39,896 nucleotides of DNA from Dysgonamonadaceae bacterium. Its GTDB lineage: Bacteria; Bacteroidota; Bacteroidia; Bacteroidales; Azobacteroidaceae. A program made the position numbers and the translations under genes. Below the pieces are notes generated by a model. The model was not told the origin of the DNA, did not search any database, and saw only the letters and a list, made by a program, of their open reading frames with translations. Location of the stretch: NCBI GenBank assembly GCA_031253625.1, contig JAIRVZ010000099.1:1-39896 (forward strand), read 5' to 3'. Positions 24,320 through 33,359 of the stretch are shown piece by piece. Position 1 is the stretch's first letter, and each line of letters opens with the position of its first letter.

Positions 24320-24909
24320 CAAAGTCCCCTTTAGGGGAAACAACGTTCGGCGTTAGCCAATTAGGGGTTGACTTTCTCAATTTAGTTTCTCAAAGGCAAA
24401 GTGATCGCTCTTTCGATGTGAATCGCCCCGTAGAGAAAGAGAAAATCGATAAGATTTTAGAAGCGGCACGTTTGGCTCCTTCGGCTTGCAATGCCCAACC
24501 ATGGCATTTTATTGTTGTTGATGATCCTATCATAAAAAATGAAGTGGCAGACGCTACTTCATCCAAAGTTTTGGGAATGAATCATTTTACTAAACAGGCA
24601 CCCGTACATATTGTCGTAGTGGAGGAAGATGTAAATTTCACTTCTAAATTTGGAGGTTGGGTGAAAAATATACATTATGCGCATACTGATATTGGAATCG
24701 CAGTCGCTCATATCGTACTTGCAGCCGAATCGGAAGGATTGGGTTCTTGCATTTTGGGATGGTTCGATCAGAATAAAATGAAGAAAATATTGCATATTCC
24801 TGCCAAACGCAGGGTTGTATTAGATATTGTTATCGGATACTCTACACAAGAAAAACGAGAGAAAAAAAGAAAATCACTCAAAGAAATTGTTTCCTACAAT
24901 AAATATTAA
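24292..24909 (+). CDS. Nitroreductase family protein with a repeat-encoded N-terminus
   Basis: A 205-residue FMN-dependent nitroreductase-fold protein. The family core begins DFLNLVSQRQSDRSF and includes LAPSACNAQPWHFIVV, HTDIGIAVAHIVLAAESEGLGSCILGWF and DIVIGYS. The first 26 residues, including KSPLGETTFGVSQLGV, are not part of the family; 16 of them come from the right arm of the 50-bp inverted repeat. The ancestral start probably lay just before DFLNLV. There is no ATG there now, so translation must start at 24292 or at a non-ATG codon. Substrate unknown. Confidence 0.85.
   Translation: MYNNDNIAAPKSPLGETTFGVSQLGVDFLNLVSQRQSDRSFDVNRPVEKEKIDKILEAARLAPSACNAQPWHFIVVDDPIIKNEVADATSSKVLGMNHFTKQAPVHIVVVEEDVNFTSKFGGWVKNIHYAHTDIGIAVAHIVLAAESEGLGSCILGWFDQNKMKKILHIPAKRRVVLDIVIGYSTQEKREKKRKSLKEIVSYNKY
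24320..24369 (-). repeat. Long inverted repeat, right arm (50 bp)
   Basis: Exact reverse complement of 24200-24249. On the plus strand it is translated in the nitroreductase frame without a stop. Confidence 0.92.
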
Positions 24910-24916
24910 TTGCAAT

Positions 24917-26368
24917 CTACTGAATATCTTTGTTTAGTTTGCTGTGTTTAATTCCATAGCAGAAATAAATGATTAACCCGATAATCGTCCAACCAATAAG
25001 CCGTGCCCACGATGCCCATGGGAGGGAAATCATCTGCAAAATACATACACCTGCACCTATCAATGGAATAACCGGTACAAAAGGAGTTTTGAAAGGGCGT
25101 TTCAAATCGGGGCGTGTTTTGCGAAGTACAATAATAGAGAGGCAGACAATGGTAAATGCCATCAATGTTCCTATCGATACCAATTCGCTCAATACGCTGA
25201 GCGGGAACAATCCGGCAAAAATTCCGGTTACGATACAAGCAAATATAGTGGCATTTTGAGGAGTTCCGTGACGATTCACTTTGGAGAATTTTTTTGGCAA
25301 TAGACCATCTCTTGAAATGGCGTAATAAATACGCGACTGTCCGAGCATCATCACCAAAATCACTGAACTAAGTCCTGCGATGGCACCTATTTTCACAAAC
25401 GGACTTAACCAAGCTAATCCTTCTCCGGCATGGTCGATAGCCAAAGCAATAGGAGCAGCTACGTTCAATTCTTTGTAATTGACAATTCCTGTTAAAACAG
25501 CTGTTACCGCAACATAAAGTACCGTACAAATAAGCAATGAAGCCAATATCCCGCGAGGCATATCTTTTTGTGGATTTTTTGCTTCTTGCGCTGTGGTGGA
25601 TAAAGCATCAAAACCTAAATAAGCATAAAATACGACTCCTGCACCGCGTAAGATTCCACTCCATCCAAATTTTCCGTATGTTCCAGTATTTTCAGGAATG
25701 TAGGGTTGCCAATTTCCAAAATCGATATACGACAATCCAAAACCTATAAACAGCAGAATCACACCGACTTTAATAACCACTATAATGTTATTGACTAACG
25801 ACGATTGTTTAATGCCTCCTATCAAAAATGCGGTAATTAAAGCAATGATAAAGACAGCCGGAAAATTAAAAATGGCGCCTGTTGCTATCCATTCTCCATT
25901 TACATGATCAAAGGTTGCATTCGACAATTGTGCGGGTAAATCCATTCCCCAGCCATGCAAAAGGTTGGTCATATAGCCCGACCATCCGACAGCCACACTG
26001 GAGCAAGCAAAAAGATACTCAAGCACCAATATCCAACCAATAAACCAAGCCTGAATTTCACCCATCGTGGCATAACTGTAGGAGTAAACACTTCCTGCAA
26101 CGGGCATCATTGCTGCAAATTCTGCATAACACAATGCCGCCATAATACAGCCAATTGCTGAAATAATAAATGAGATAGTAAGCGCAGGACCTGCATAGTC
26201 GGCAGCTGCTTGCCCGGTAATAACAAAAATACCGGTGCCTACAATTGCACCGATACCCAATGCGATGATATGATGTGTTGTAAGATTTCGTTTTAACCCT
26301 CCATGTTGGTTTTCGGATTCACTCAACATGGTGGCTACATCTTTCTTTTTAAATAATCGGCTCGACAT
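24917..26368 (-). CDS. APC-superfamily amino-acid permease
   Basis: A 483-residue, about 12-helix transporter of the cationic-amino-acid/YhdG-type branch of APC. The first helix has the unwound GIGAIVGTGIFVITG motif. Further blocks are AGPALTISFIISAIGCIMAALCYAEFAAMMPVAGSVYSYSY and FDALSTTAQEAKNPQKDMPRGIL. The end has a short basic tail. It starts 11 bp after the prmA stop and is probably co-transcribed with it. Substrate not readable from sequence. Confidence 0.92.
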   Translation of the reverse strand: MSSRLFKKKDVATMLSESENQHGGLKRNLTTHHIIALGIGAIVGTGIFVITGQAAADYAGPALTISFIISAIGCIMAALCYAEFAAMMPVAGSVYSYSYATMGEIQAWFIGWILVLEYLFACSSVAVGWSGYMTNLLHGWGMDLPAQLSNATFDHVNGEWIATGAIFNFPAVFIIALITAFLIGGIKQSSLVNNIIVVIKVGVILLFIGFGLSYIDFGNWQPYIPENTGTYGKFGWSGILRGAGVVFYAYLGFDALSTTAQEAKNPQKDMPRGILASLLICTVLYVAVTAVLTGIVNYKELNVAAPIALAIDHAGEGLAWLSPFVKIGAIAGLSSVILVMMLGQSRIYYAISRDGLLPKKFSKVNRHGTPQNATIFACIVTGIFAGLFPLSVLSELVSIGTLMAFTIVCLSIIVLRKTRPDLKRPFKTPFVPVIPLIGAGVCILQMISLPWASWARLIGWTIIGLIIYFCYGIKHSKLNKDIQ

Positions 26369-26379
26369 AAATCGTGGTT

Positions 26380-27222
26380 TTATTTCTTGATAGTTTTAAT
26401 CGCTACCCAATTGTTTTTTTCTATATAAGATACAAATTGAAGGTTGTTTTTGTGGCATTCTTCTTTTATCATTTCCATATCTTCAGTATAAAATCCGCTC
26501 ATAAATAGTTGAGAATCAGATTGCATACAAGAAGAATAAATATGAATATCATTTAATAAAATATTTCGGTTGATGTTGGCAAATATTACATCGAATTTTT
26601 CTTTTCCAAGCAATTCGGCTCCGCCCAGACGTATACCAATATCAGGGGTATTATTTAATCTGATATTTTCGATAGAATTGTTGTACGCCCACTCGTCGAT
26701 GTCGATTGCAACGACAGGATTAGCTCCTTTCATTTTGGCCAAAATAGCTAAAACAGCGGTTCCGCAACCCATATCTAAAAAAGATTTGTTTTTGACTTCA
26801 GTATCTAACAGAAATGAAATCATCAGACTTGTGGTTTCGTGATGTCCTGTGCCAAATGCCATTTTAGGGTCGATAATAATGTCGTATTGCAATTGGGGAA
26901 TATTTTCATGAAAAGAACTGTGTATCACACATCGGTCGTTGATGATAATCGGTTGAAAAAAGTTTTTCTCCCATTCTTCATTCCAATCTTTTGTTTCAAC
27001 AAATGAAGATGTGAAATTTAATTGCGTGTTTTCTAACGGAAATTCAGCGATACAATCTTTTATTTTCTCTTCATCATATAATTTTTCGGAAATATAAGCA
27101 TCAATTCCGTTTGGATTTTCGGAAAAACTTTCAAAACCAATTTCGGCTAAAATTGCAGCCAATACATCTCGATTGATTTCTGTATTGGGTTTAATGTTGA
27201 ATTTAATTTCGTAGTAGTTCAT
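26380..27222 (-). CDS. prmA: Ribosomal protein L11 methyltransferase
   Basis: 280 residues. An N-terminal substrate-recognition domain (MNYYEIKFNIKPNTEINRDVL) is followed by a SAM-binding core: FGTGHHETTSLMI, LDMGCGTAVLAILA, VAIDIDEWA and VIFANINRNIL. It trimethylates L11. The ATG at 27222 gives the family N-terminus. An extension to 27315 runs through the intergenic region and is not supported. Confidence 0.92.
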   Translation of the reverse strand: MNYYEIKFNIKPNTEINRDVLAAILAEIGFESFSENPNGIDAYISEKLYDEEKIKDCIAEFPLENTQLNFTSSFVETKDWNEEWEKNFFQPIIINDRCVIHSSFHENIPQLQYDIIIDPKMAFGTGHHETTSLMISFLLDTEVKNKSFLDMGCGTAVLAILAKMKGANPVVAIDIDEWAYNNSIENIRLNNTPDIGIRLGGAELLGKEKFDVIFANINRNILLNDIHIYSSCMQSDSQLFMSGFYTEDMEMIKEECHKNNLQFVSYIEKNNWVAIKTIKK

Positions 27223-27284
27223 TTTAGTGGAAATTTTCTCTCGCAAAAATAGATAGATTAGTTTAATAATAAAAAATATTGCCG

Positions 27285-27292
27285 TACATTTG
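27285..27292 (+). promoter_or_regulatory. -7 box of glyA-kdsB
   Basis: TACATTTG (27285-27292), 45 bp before the ATG at 27338, in the divergent gap to prmA. The -33 region (GTTTA near 27261) is weak. Confidence 0.45.
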
Positions 27293-27337
27293 TGGCATAA
27301 TTCTGAAAAATTCATAATAAAAATACATATTTGTCAA

Positions 27338-28618
27338 ATGAAACGTGATGATTTAATTTTCGACATTATTGCTAAAGAGTATCAACGTCAGTTGAAAGGA
27401 ATCGAATTGATCGCTTCCGAGAATTTCGTCAGTGAACAAGTAATGCAAGCCATGGGTTCTTGTTTAACCAATAAATATGCCGAAGGCTATCCCGGAAAAA
27501 GATATTATGGTGGATGTGAAATTGTTGACCAGAGCGAACAAGTAGCCATCGACCGACTGAAACAAGTTTTTGGTGCAGCATGGGCTAATGTACAACCGCA
27601 TTCGGGAGCACAAGCTAATATGGCTGTTTTTCTTGCCTGTTTGCAAGCCGGAGATAAATTTTTGGGATTGAACCTTTCTCATGGTGGACATCTTTCTCAC
27701 GGTTCTCCTGTCAATTTTTCGGGTTTAATGTTTCATGCGTTGGAATACAATGTAAAAGAAGATACTGGAAGAGTTGATTATGATCAATTGGAAACGATTG
27801 CTTTGACCGAAAAACCGAAATTAATCATTGCCGGAGCATCTGCTTATTCTCGCGAATGGGATTATGCCCGTATTCGTAAGATTGCAGATAAAATCGGTGC
27901 TATTTTTATGGTAGACATGGCGCATCCTGCCGGATTAATTGCTGCCGGATTGTTGGATAATCCGCTTCTTCATGCACATATTGTTACTTCTACAACTCAC
28001 AAAACACTTCGTGGCCCTCGCGGAGGAATCATTTTGATGGGACAAGATTTCGAAAATCCTTGGGGAAAGAAAACTCCGAAAGGCGAAATCAAGATGATGT
28101 CGGCATTGTTGGATTCTGCCGTATTTCCGGGCGTGCAAGGCGGACCATTAGAGCATGTAATTGCAGCGAAAGCTGTTTCATTTGGAGAGGCGCTTGATCC
28201 TTCATATAAAGAATATCAAAAGCAAGTACAAGTAAATGCCAATGCCATGGCAAAAGCATTTGCCGATAAAGGATATAAAATTGTTTCTGGAGGTACCGAC
28301 AACCACTTGATGTTGATTGACCTTCGTTCAAAATTTCCTGATTTAACAGGAAAAGAGGCTGAAAAAGCATTGGTTTCTGCCGATATTACCACCAATAAAA
28401 ACATGGTGCCGTTTGATAGCCGCAGCCCTTTCCAGACTTCCGGATTGCGTTTCGGTACGCCTGCGATTACAACTCGCGGAGCCAAAGAATCGTTGATGGG
28501 CGAAGTTGTAGAACTGATTGATTCAGTGTTGACTAATGTTTCCGACGAAGTGAAAATCAAGGCAGTTCGTGAGAAAGTTAATCAAATGATGAGAGAATAT
28601 CCGTTGTTTGCTTGGTAA
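27338..28618 (+). CDS. glyA: Serine hydroxymethyltransferase
   Basis: A 426-residue PLP enzyme converting serine and tetrahydrofolate to glycine and methylene-THF. Family blocks: [60 protein letters not shown], the PLP-lysine motif [13 protein letters not shown], and [14 protein letters not shown]. The ATG at 27338 is chosen because the 16 upstream codons belong to the promoter region. The stop overlaps the kdsB start by one base (TAATG). Confidence 0.97.
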   Translation: MKRDDLIFDIIAKEYQRQLKGIELIASENFVSEQVMQAMGSCLTNKYAEGYPGKRYYGGCEIVDQSEQVAIDRLKQVFGAAWANVQPHSGAQANMAVFLACLQAGDKFLGLNLSHGGHLSHGSPVNFSGLMFHALEYNVKEDTGRVDYDQLETIALTEKPKLIIAGASAYSREWDYARIRKIADKIGAIFMVDMAHPAGLIAAGLLDNPLLHAHIVTSTTHKTLRGPRGGIILMGQDFENPWGKKTPKGEIKMMSALLDSAVFPGVQGGPLEHVIAAKAVSFGEALDPSYKEYQKQVQVNANAMAKAFADKGYKIVSGGTDNHLMLIDLRSKFPDLTGKEAEKALVSADITTNKNMVPFDSRSPFQTSGLRFGTPAITTRGAKESLMGEVVELIDSVLTNVSDEVKIKAVREKVNQMMREYPLFAW

Positions 28619-29367
28619 TGAAATTCCTTGGAATAATCCCTGCTCGCTACGCATCTACTCGTTTTCCCGGCAAGCCATTGGTCGACATGCTTGGGAAAAC
28701 GATGATACAACGTGTCTATGAACAAGTTGTCGGTCTTTTAGACGATATTTGTGTTGCGACCGATGATCAACGTATTTTTGATGCAGTCGAATCTTTCGGA
28801 GGAAAAGTCGTAATGACTTCCTTCAATCACCAAAGTGGAACTGACCGTTGTTTTGAGGCTTTCACGAAAATAGGAGAAGGGTATGATGTGGTCGTTAATA
28901 TACAAGGAGATGAGCCGTTTATTAAACCTTCTCAAATCAAACTGTTGCAATCTTGTTTTGAAGATAAAAATACACAGATAGCAACTTTGGTAAAACCTTT
29001 TGAACCTGACGCTGATTTTGATGTTTTTTCGAATCCGAATTCGCCTAAAGTTGTTTTAAATAAAAATATGCAGGCTTTGTATTTTAGTCGCTCTGTCGTT
29101 CCGTACTTAAGAGGAAAAGAGCAAACGGAATGGCTAAAAAATCATGTTTATTACAAACATATTGGCCTGTATGCTTATAAAGCTGATGTGTTGAAAGAAA
29201 TTACAGCATTGCCTCAATCCGATCTTGAAAAAGCCGAATCATTGGAACAACTTCGCTGGTTGGAAAACGGTTATGTGATTAAGGTCGGGATTACAAATGA
29301 AGAAACCATCGGCATTGATACACCCGAAGATTTGAAAAAAGCGTTATTGAGCTTAAATGCAGAATAG
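28618..29367 (+). CDS. kdsB: 3-deoxy-manno-octulosonate cytidylyltransferase
   Basis: 249 residues. It makes CMP-Kdo for lipid A-core assembly. Motifs: IIPARYASTRFPGKPL at the start, VNIQGDEPFIKP (metal site), YFSRSVVPYLR and HIGLYAYKADVL. The end includes IGIDTPEDL. The start ATG overlaps the glyA stop, so translation is coupled. Two in-frame codons upstream (TTG GTA) lie within glyA. Confidence 0.96.
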   Translation: MKFLGIIPARYASTRFPGKPLVDMLGKTMIQRVYEQVVGLLDDICVATDDQRIFDAVESFGGKVVMTSFNHQSGTDRCFEAFTKIGEGYDVVVNIQGDEPFIKPSQIKLLQSCFEDKNTQIATLVKPFEPDADFDVFSNPNSPKVVLNKNMQALYFSRSVVPYLRGKEQTEWLKNHVYYKHIGLYAYKADVLKEITALPQSDLEKAESLEQLRWLENGYVIKVGITNEETIGIDTPEDLKKALLSLNAE

Positions 29368-29368
29368 C

Positions 29369-30028
29369 TCACTGCTGAAAAATATCTTTGAAGATTTCTA
29401 ACAACTGTTTTTTTACAACATTCAAATCAATTTCTTTTCCCAATTCAATTTGCATTGAGGTAACTCCTTTGTCAATAAAACCACAAGGATTGATAAGACG
29501 AAAATAATTCAGGTCGGTATTGATATTCAGTGCCAATCCATGCATGGTAACGTAGCGGCTTGTTTTTACTCCGATAGCACAGATTTTTCTTGCTTTTTGA
29601 GGATTGTCTGTGTCTAACCATACTCCGGATGCGCCTTCCAAACGTTCTGATTTGATGCCGTAACCGGCTAACAGTCGGATGATTACTTCTTCCAATAAAT
29701 GTATATATGACTTCAAGCCTAACTGGAAAGATTCCAAATTGAAGATGGGATATACAACCAATTGACCGGGGCCGTGATAGGTAACATCGCCACCCCTGTT
29801 TATGTGAAATAGAGAAACTCCTTTATCTTTCAGGATATTTTCGGAATACAAAAGATTACTGAATTTTCCGTTTTTTCCGACAGTGATTACATGAGGATGT
29901 TCGCAAAAAATCAATGTATTATTGACTTTTTGATTGTTAGATTTTGCATTTAACGCCTGCTCAAACAGTTCTTTTTGTTTTTCGTAAGCGGTAGAGTAGG
30001 GGATAATGCCCCAGTCTATAAAATTCAT
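29369..30028 (-). CDS. lipB: Octanoyltransferase
   Basis: A 219-residue lipoyl(octanoyl) transferase that moves octanoate from ACP to lipoyl domains. Key motifs: RGGDVTYHGPGQLVVYPI, GVKTSRYVTMHGLALNI (catalytic Lys) and INPCGFIDKGVTSM (catalytic Cys). The ATG at 30028 overlaps the rsmE stop (ATGA) and gives the standard N-terminus. A longer frame starting in rsmE is unlikely. It is the last gene of the minus-strand run from 33886. Confidence 0.95.
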   Translation of the reverse strand: MNFIDWGIIPYSTAYEKQKELFEQALNAKSNNQKVNNTLIFCEHPHVITVGKNGKFSNLLYSENILKDKGVSLFHINRGGDVTYHGPGQLVVYPIFNLESFQLGLKSYIHLLEEVIIRLLAGYGIKSERLEGASGVWLDTDNPQKARKICAIGVKTSRYVTMHGLALNINTDLNYFRLINPCGFIDKGVTSMQIELGKEIDLNVVKKQLLEIFKDIFQQ

Positions 30029-30774
30029 AATTTGTTTTCTTTTTTTGAAACACATAGGCACATAGGACACATAGATATTAAATTAATAATATGTATCGTT
30101 TGACAAGCCATCAACGCTGCTGTTTCTGTTCTTAAACGACTTTCGCCTAAAGAAATCGGCTGAAAACCATTTTTGATGGCCATAGAAACTTCTTCTTCGC
30201 TGAAATCTCCTTCGGGGCCAACTAAAATCAGAGCATTTTCTCCTTTTTTGTATGCGCTGGTAAGATGTATTTTTTCTCCCGGATGACAATGTGCTATGAA
30301 TTTTTGTCCTGCGAAATCTTGAGTGATAAATTTATTGAAATCAATCATGCTTTGCAGTTGAGGTAGAGTTGCCTTTTGCGATTGTTTCATTGCTGAAATC
30401 AGGATTTTTTCAATTCTTTCGGATTTAATTTCTTTGCGCTCCGAGTAACGGCAATTGAGAAATGTGATTTGATTAACTCCAATTTCTGTAGCTTTTTCGG
30501 CAAACCATTCGTTTCTATCCATATTTTTAGTGGGAGCCATTGCAATATGGATTTGATTTTGCCAAAGCAAGGGTTGCGATATGGTTTCTAAAATTTCGAC
30601 CTTACAATGTTTCGGAGATGCAAGGGCTATGGTAGCTTTGAAAAAATGACCTTTTCCGTCGGTCAATAAGATTTCGGTACCTTCTTTAAGTCTTAAAACT
30701 CGCGTACAATGTTGCGCCTCTTCAGATGGGAGTTCTGAAGTTTGCAGAATGTCGGGTGTATAGAAAATGTGCAT
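30025..30774 (-). CDS. rsmE: 16S rRNA (uracil-1498-N3)-methyltransferase with a repeat-encoded tail
   Basis: A 249-residue SPOUT methyltransferase. Motifs: HCTRVLRLKEG (N-terminal PUA-like part), IHIAMAPTKNMDRNEWFAEKATEIGVNQI, and the SPOUT knot LILVGPEGDFSEEE with SLGESRLRTETAAL. The normal family end is around ACQTIHIINL. Here about 16 more residues (ISMCPMCLCVSKKENKL) follow, encoded by three near-tandem CACATAG units. Overlaps lipB by 4 bp. Confidence 0.95.
   Translation of the reverse strand: MHIFYTPDILQTSELPSEEAQHCTRVLRLKEGTEILLTDGKGHFFKATIALASPKHCKVEILETISQPLLWQNQIHIAMAPTKNMDRNEWFAEKATEIGVNQITFLNCRYSERKEIKSERIEKILISAMKQSQKATLPQLQSMIDFNKFITQDFAGQKFIAHCHPGEKIHLTSAYKKGENALILVGPEGDFSEEEVSMAIKNGFQPISLGESRLRTETAALMACQTIHIINLISMCPMCLCVSKKENKL
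30051..30074. repeat. Short tandem CACATAG(G) repeats inside the rsmE 3' end
   Basis: CACATAGG at 30051-30058 and 30059-30066, then CACATAG at 30068-30074. They encode the extra C-terminal residues of RsmE. Confidence 0.75.
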
Positions 30775-30792
30775 ATTACAAGAACAGGCAAG

Positions 30793-31392
30793 TCAAGATT
30801 TCTTTTTGTTCAGCAAATCCCGAAGTTTGGAGGCTTTTTCGTAATCTTCCATAGAAATTGCCTCATTCAAAGCTTTTTGCAATTCTTCTTTCGATAGTTT
30901 CTCGGACAAATGTTGTTGTGTTTGAGAAGTTTGATTTTTCCGGCTATTGTCGAAATCTTCAAAATCATCATCATCTTCTTCAATAACAATTCCGGCCTCT
31001 TGCATAATTTCGTCTGTGGTATAAATAGGAGATCCGGACCTTATGGCTAAAGCAATGGCATCGGAAGTTCTGGAGTCGATTTTGATTTCTTGACCTTCGC
31101 TTGAAAAGACCAGTTCGGAATAAAAAACGCCATCAGAGAACTTGTAAATGAATATTTCTTTGAGAAGAACATTTACTTTGCTCATGAAGGTTACGAATAA
31201 ATCGTGAGTTAACGGACGAGGCGGATGTAGGCCTTCCAAAAAGATAGCTATAGATTGGGCTTCCGGAGTTCCGATAATGATAGGAACTCTCCGGAGACCG
31301 TTTTCTTCAGCTAAAACCAAAGCATAAGCACCCGCTTGCACTTGACTGAACGTGATGCCTAATACATTTAGTTTGATTTTTGAATTTTCCAT
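30793..31392 (-). CDS. Bifunctional nuclease family protein (DUF151) with UVR motif
   Basis: 199 residues. Residues 1-140 are a DUF151/BFN domain (MENSKIKLNVLGITFSQVQAGAYALVLAEENGLRRVPIIIG, DSRTSDAIALAIRSGSPIY). An acidic linker (EEDDDDFEDFDN) follows, and then a UvrB/UvrC-type helix pair (LQKALNEAISMEDYEKASKLRDLLNKK). DUF151 members are reported as minimal nucleases in other bacteria and plants; the role in Bacteroidota is not settled. The gene starts directly after the peptidase stop with no gap. Confidence 0.9.
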   Translation of the reverse strand: MENSKIKLNVLGITFSQVQAGAYALVLAEENGLRRVPIIIGTPEAQSIAIFLEGLHPPRPLTHDLFVTFMSKVNVLLKEIFIYKFSDGVFYSELVFSSEGQEIKIDSRTSDAIALAIRSGSPIYTTDEIMQEAGIVIEEDDDDFEDFDNSRKNQTSQTQQHLSEKLSKEELQKALNEAISMEDYEKASKLRDLLNKKKS

Positions 31393-32088
31393 TTAGTTTC
31401 TTCTTCCTCCCAAGAAAATCATGATGTAATACAACAGAGTGGCCAAAGAACTCAAAGCTGCAACAACATAAGTGTATGCTGCCGAGCGTAAGGCACTTTC
31501 GGCTTTATCGTGATTATATGAATTGGTTATCCCTGAACTGTTTAACCATTTTAATGCTCTTGAACTCGCATTAATTTCGACCGGTAATGTGATGAAACTG
31601 AATAATGTTGTGCATGCAAAAAGGATAATTCCGATTAAAAGAAGTATAGAACTTCCCCGGCCATCACTTCCCAACATAAACATACCTCCCAATAATACAA
31701 AAGGTATATATTTGGAGGAAAAACTTACGACAGGGACCAATGCCGAACGCATTTTTAGCGGGCCATACGCTTTTGCATGTTGTACAGCGTGTCCGCATTC
31801 GTGAGCCGCAACAGCCGCTGCTGCAACACTGTTACTTCCGTATACGCTGTCGCTCAGGTTTACAGTTTTATTCATCGGATTGTAATGGTCTGTTAATGAA
31901 CCCGGAGTTGAGATAACTTTTACGTCATATATACCGTTATCATGTAACATTTTCTCTGCAACATCTCTGCCGGTCATGCCATTTCCCAATGGAATTTTGG
32001 AGTATTCAGCGAATTTTCTTTTTAAGTTCCACGAAACTAACCAGCTTACAACTGCAATACCAATAAATAATATCCAATAAGTTGTCAT
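31393..32088 (-). CDS. Membrane zinc metallopeptidase (PF04298 type)
   Basis: 231 residues. It has an N-terminal helix (TYWILFIGIAVVSWLVSW), the zinc motif AAHECGHAVQHA (HExxH as HECGH), and two or three C-terminal helices (YIPFVLLGGMFML, ILLLIGIILFACTTLFSFITL, VVAALSSLATLLYYIMIF). An Asn/Ala-rich segment (NSSRALKWLNSSG) lies after the helices. Matches the neutral zinc metallopeptidase family often called YugP-like. Substrate unknown. Five bp separate it from purA. Confidence 0.92.
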   Translation of the reverse strand: MTTYWILFIGIAVVSWLVSWNLKRKFAEYSKIPLGNGMTGRDVAEKMLHDNGIYDVKVISTPGSLTDHYNPMNKTVNLSDSVYGSNSVAAAAVAAHECGHAVQHAKAYGPLKMRSALVPVVSFSSKYIPFVLLGGMFMLGSDGRGSSILLLIGIILFACTTLFSFITLPVEINASSRALKWLNSSGITNSYNHDKAESALRSAAYTYVVAALSSLATLLYYIMIFLGGRRN

Positions 32089-32093
32089 TATAA

Positions 32094-33359
32094 TTAAGAA
32101 TTTAAAATTATTGTCTGTTCTCTGTCTGGCCCTACAGAAACAATTTTAATGCCAACACCTAAACTTTCTTCCAAGAATGTCAGATAGGCATTGAATTCTT
32201 CGGGGAATTCGTTTTCGCTCTGCATTTTTGTCATATCTGTTTGCCATCCGGGAAATTCGACAAATATAGGTTCTACATTGTCTGTAATTTCAAATGGGAA
32301 ATCTTCTGTTTCAATTCCGTCAATTTTGTAGGCAACACAAGTTTTGATAGTTTCAAACGCATCCATTACGTCGCTTTTCATCATGATAAGTTGAGTAACT
32401 CCGTTAACCATAACGGCGTAGCGCAGAGCAACCAAATCTATCCAACCACAGCGACGAGGACGACCGGTTACAGAACCGTATTCATGACCTAAATTTCTCA
32501 TTTCTTGTCCTGTTTCGTCAAAAAGCTCTGTTGGGAAAGGGCCGCTGCCGACTCTGGTACAATATGCTTTGAAGATTCCGTATACTTCTCCGATTCTTTT
32601 AGGCGCAATGCCCAATCCTGTACAGGCTCCGGCACATACTGTATTGGATGAAGTTACGAAGGGATATGAACCGAAATCGATGTCGAGCATTGTTCCTTGT
32701 GCGCCTTCGGCCAATACTTTACGGCCTTCGGTTAGTGCTTTATTAATAAAATGGTCGCTGTCGATTAATTGAAAACGTTTCAAGCACTCAATGCCTGCAA
32801 ACCATTCTTTTTCCAATGGGATTAAATCATATTCGAAATTGAGATTTCTTAGGATTTCTCTGTGTCGAGCAACAGCTTTAGCATATTTTTCTTCAAAATT
32901 ATGGAGTAAATCACCTACTCGTAAACCGTTTCTACTCACTTTGTCGGTATAAGTAGGACCTATGCCTTTACCTGTAGTTCCGATTTTTTCGTCTCCTTTA
33001 GATGCCTCATAAGCAGCGTCTAATAATCGGTGCGTCGGAAGAATAAGGTGTGCTTTTTTTGAGATTAATAATCTGTTGGTCAAATTGTGTCCGGATTTTT
33101 GCAAATCTTCAACTTCTACTTTGAAAAGAGCAGGGTCGAGTACTACTCCGTTGCCAATGATATTGATTTTTCCTCCTTGAAAAATGCCTGAAGGAATAGA
33201 ACGTAAAACGTATTTTTGACCTTCAAATTCTAACGTGTGTCCTGCATTGGGTCCTCCCTGAAAACGAGCAACTATATCATACTTAGGAGTTAACACATCG
33301 ACAATTTTGCCTTTACCTTCGTCGCCCCATTGCAAACCTAATAAAACATCTACTTTCAT
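32094..33359 (-). CDS. purA: Adenylosuccinate synthetase
   Basis: A 421-residue GTP-dependent enzyme joining IMP and aspartate on the way to AMP. Motifs: the P-loop-like LGLQWGDEGKGKIVD at the start, GPNAGHT, GTTGKGIGPTYTDKVSRNGLR, EGAQGTMLDIDFGSYPFVTSS and GRPRRCGWIDLVALRYA. Length is normal. Its ATG shares one base with the Fur-family stop (TAATG). Confidence 0.97.
   Translation of the reverse strand: MKVDVLLGLQWGDEGKGKIVDVLTPKYDIVARFQGGPNAGHTLEFEGQKYVLRSIPSGIFQGGKINIIGNGVVLDPALFKVEVEDLQKSGHNLTNRLLISKKAHLILPTHRLLDAAYEASKGDEKIGTTGKGIGPTYTDKVSRNGLRVGDLLHNFEEKYAKAVARHREILRNLNFEYDLIPLEKEWFAGIECLKRFQLIDSDHFINKALTEGRKVLAEGAQGTMLDIDFGSYPFVTSSNTVCAGACTGLGIAPKRIGEVYGIFKAYCTRVGSGPFPTELFDETGQEMRNLGHEYGSVTGRPRRCGWIDLVALRYAVMVNGVTQLIMMKSDVMDAFETIKTCVAYKIDGIETEDFPFEITDNVEPIFVEFPGWQTDMTKMQSENEFPEEFNAYLTFLEESLGVGIKIVSVGPDREQTIILNS

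Noticed and set aside
26570..26842. 90-codon plus-strand frame
   Set aside because: Antisense to prmA and without any family resemblance.
30051..30074. CRISPR-like short repeats
   Set aside because: Units are 7-8 bp with no spacers and no cas genes nearby.
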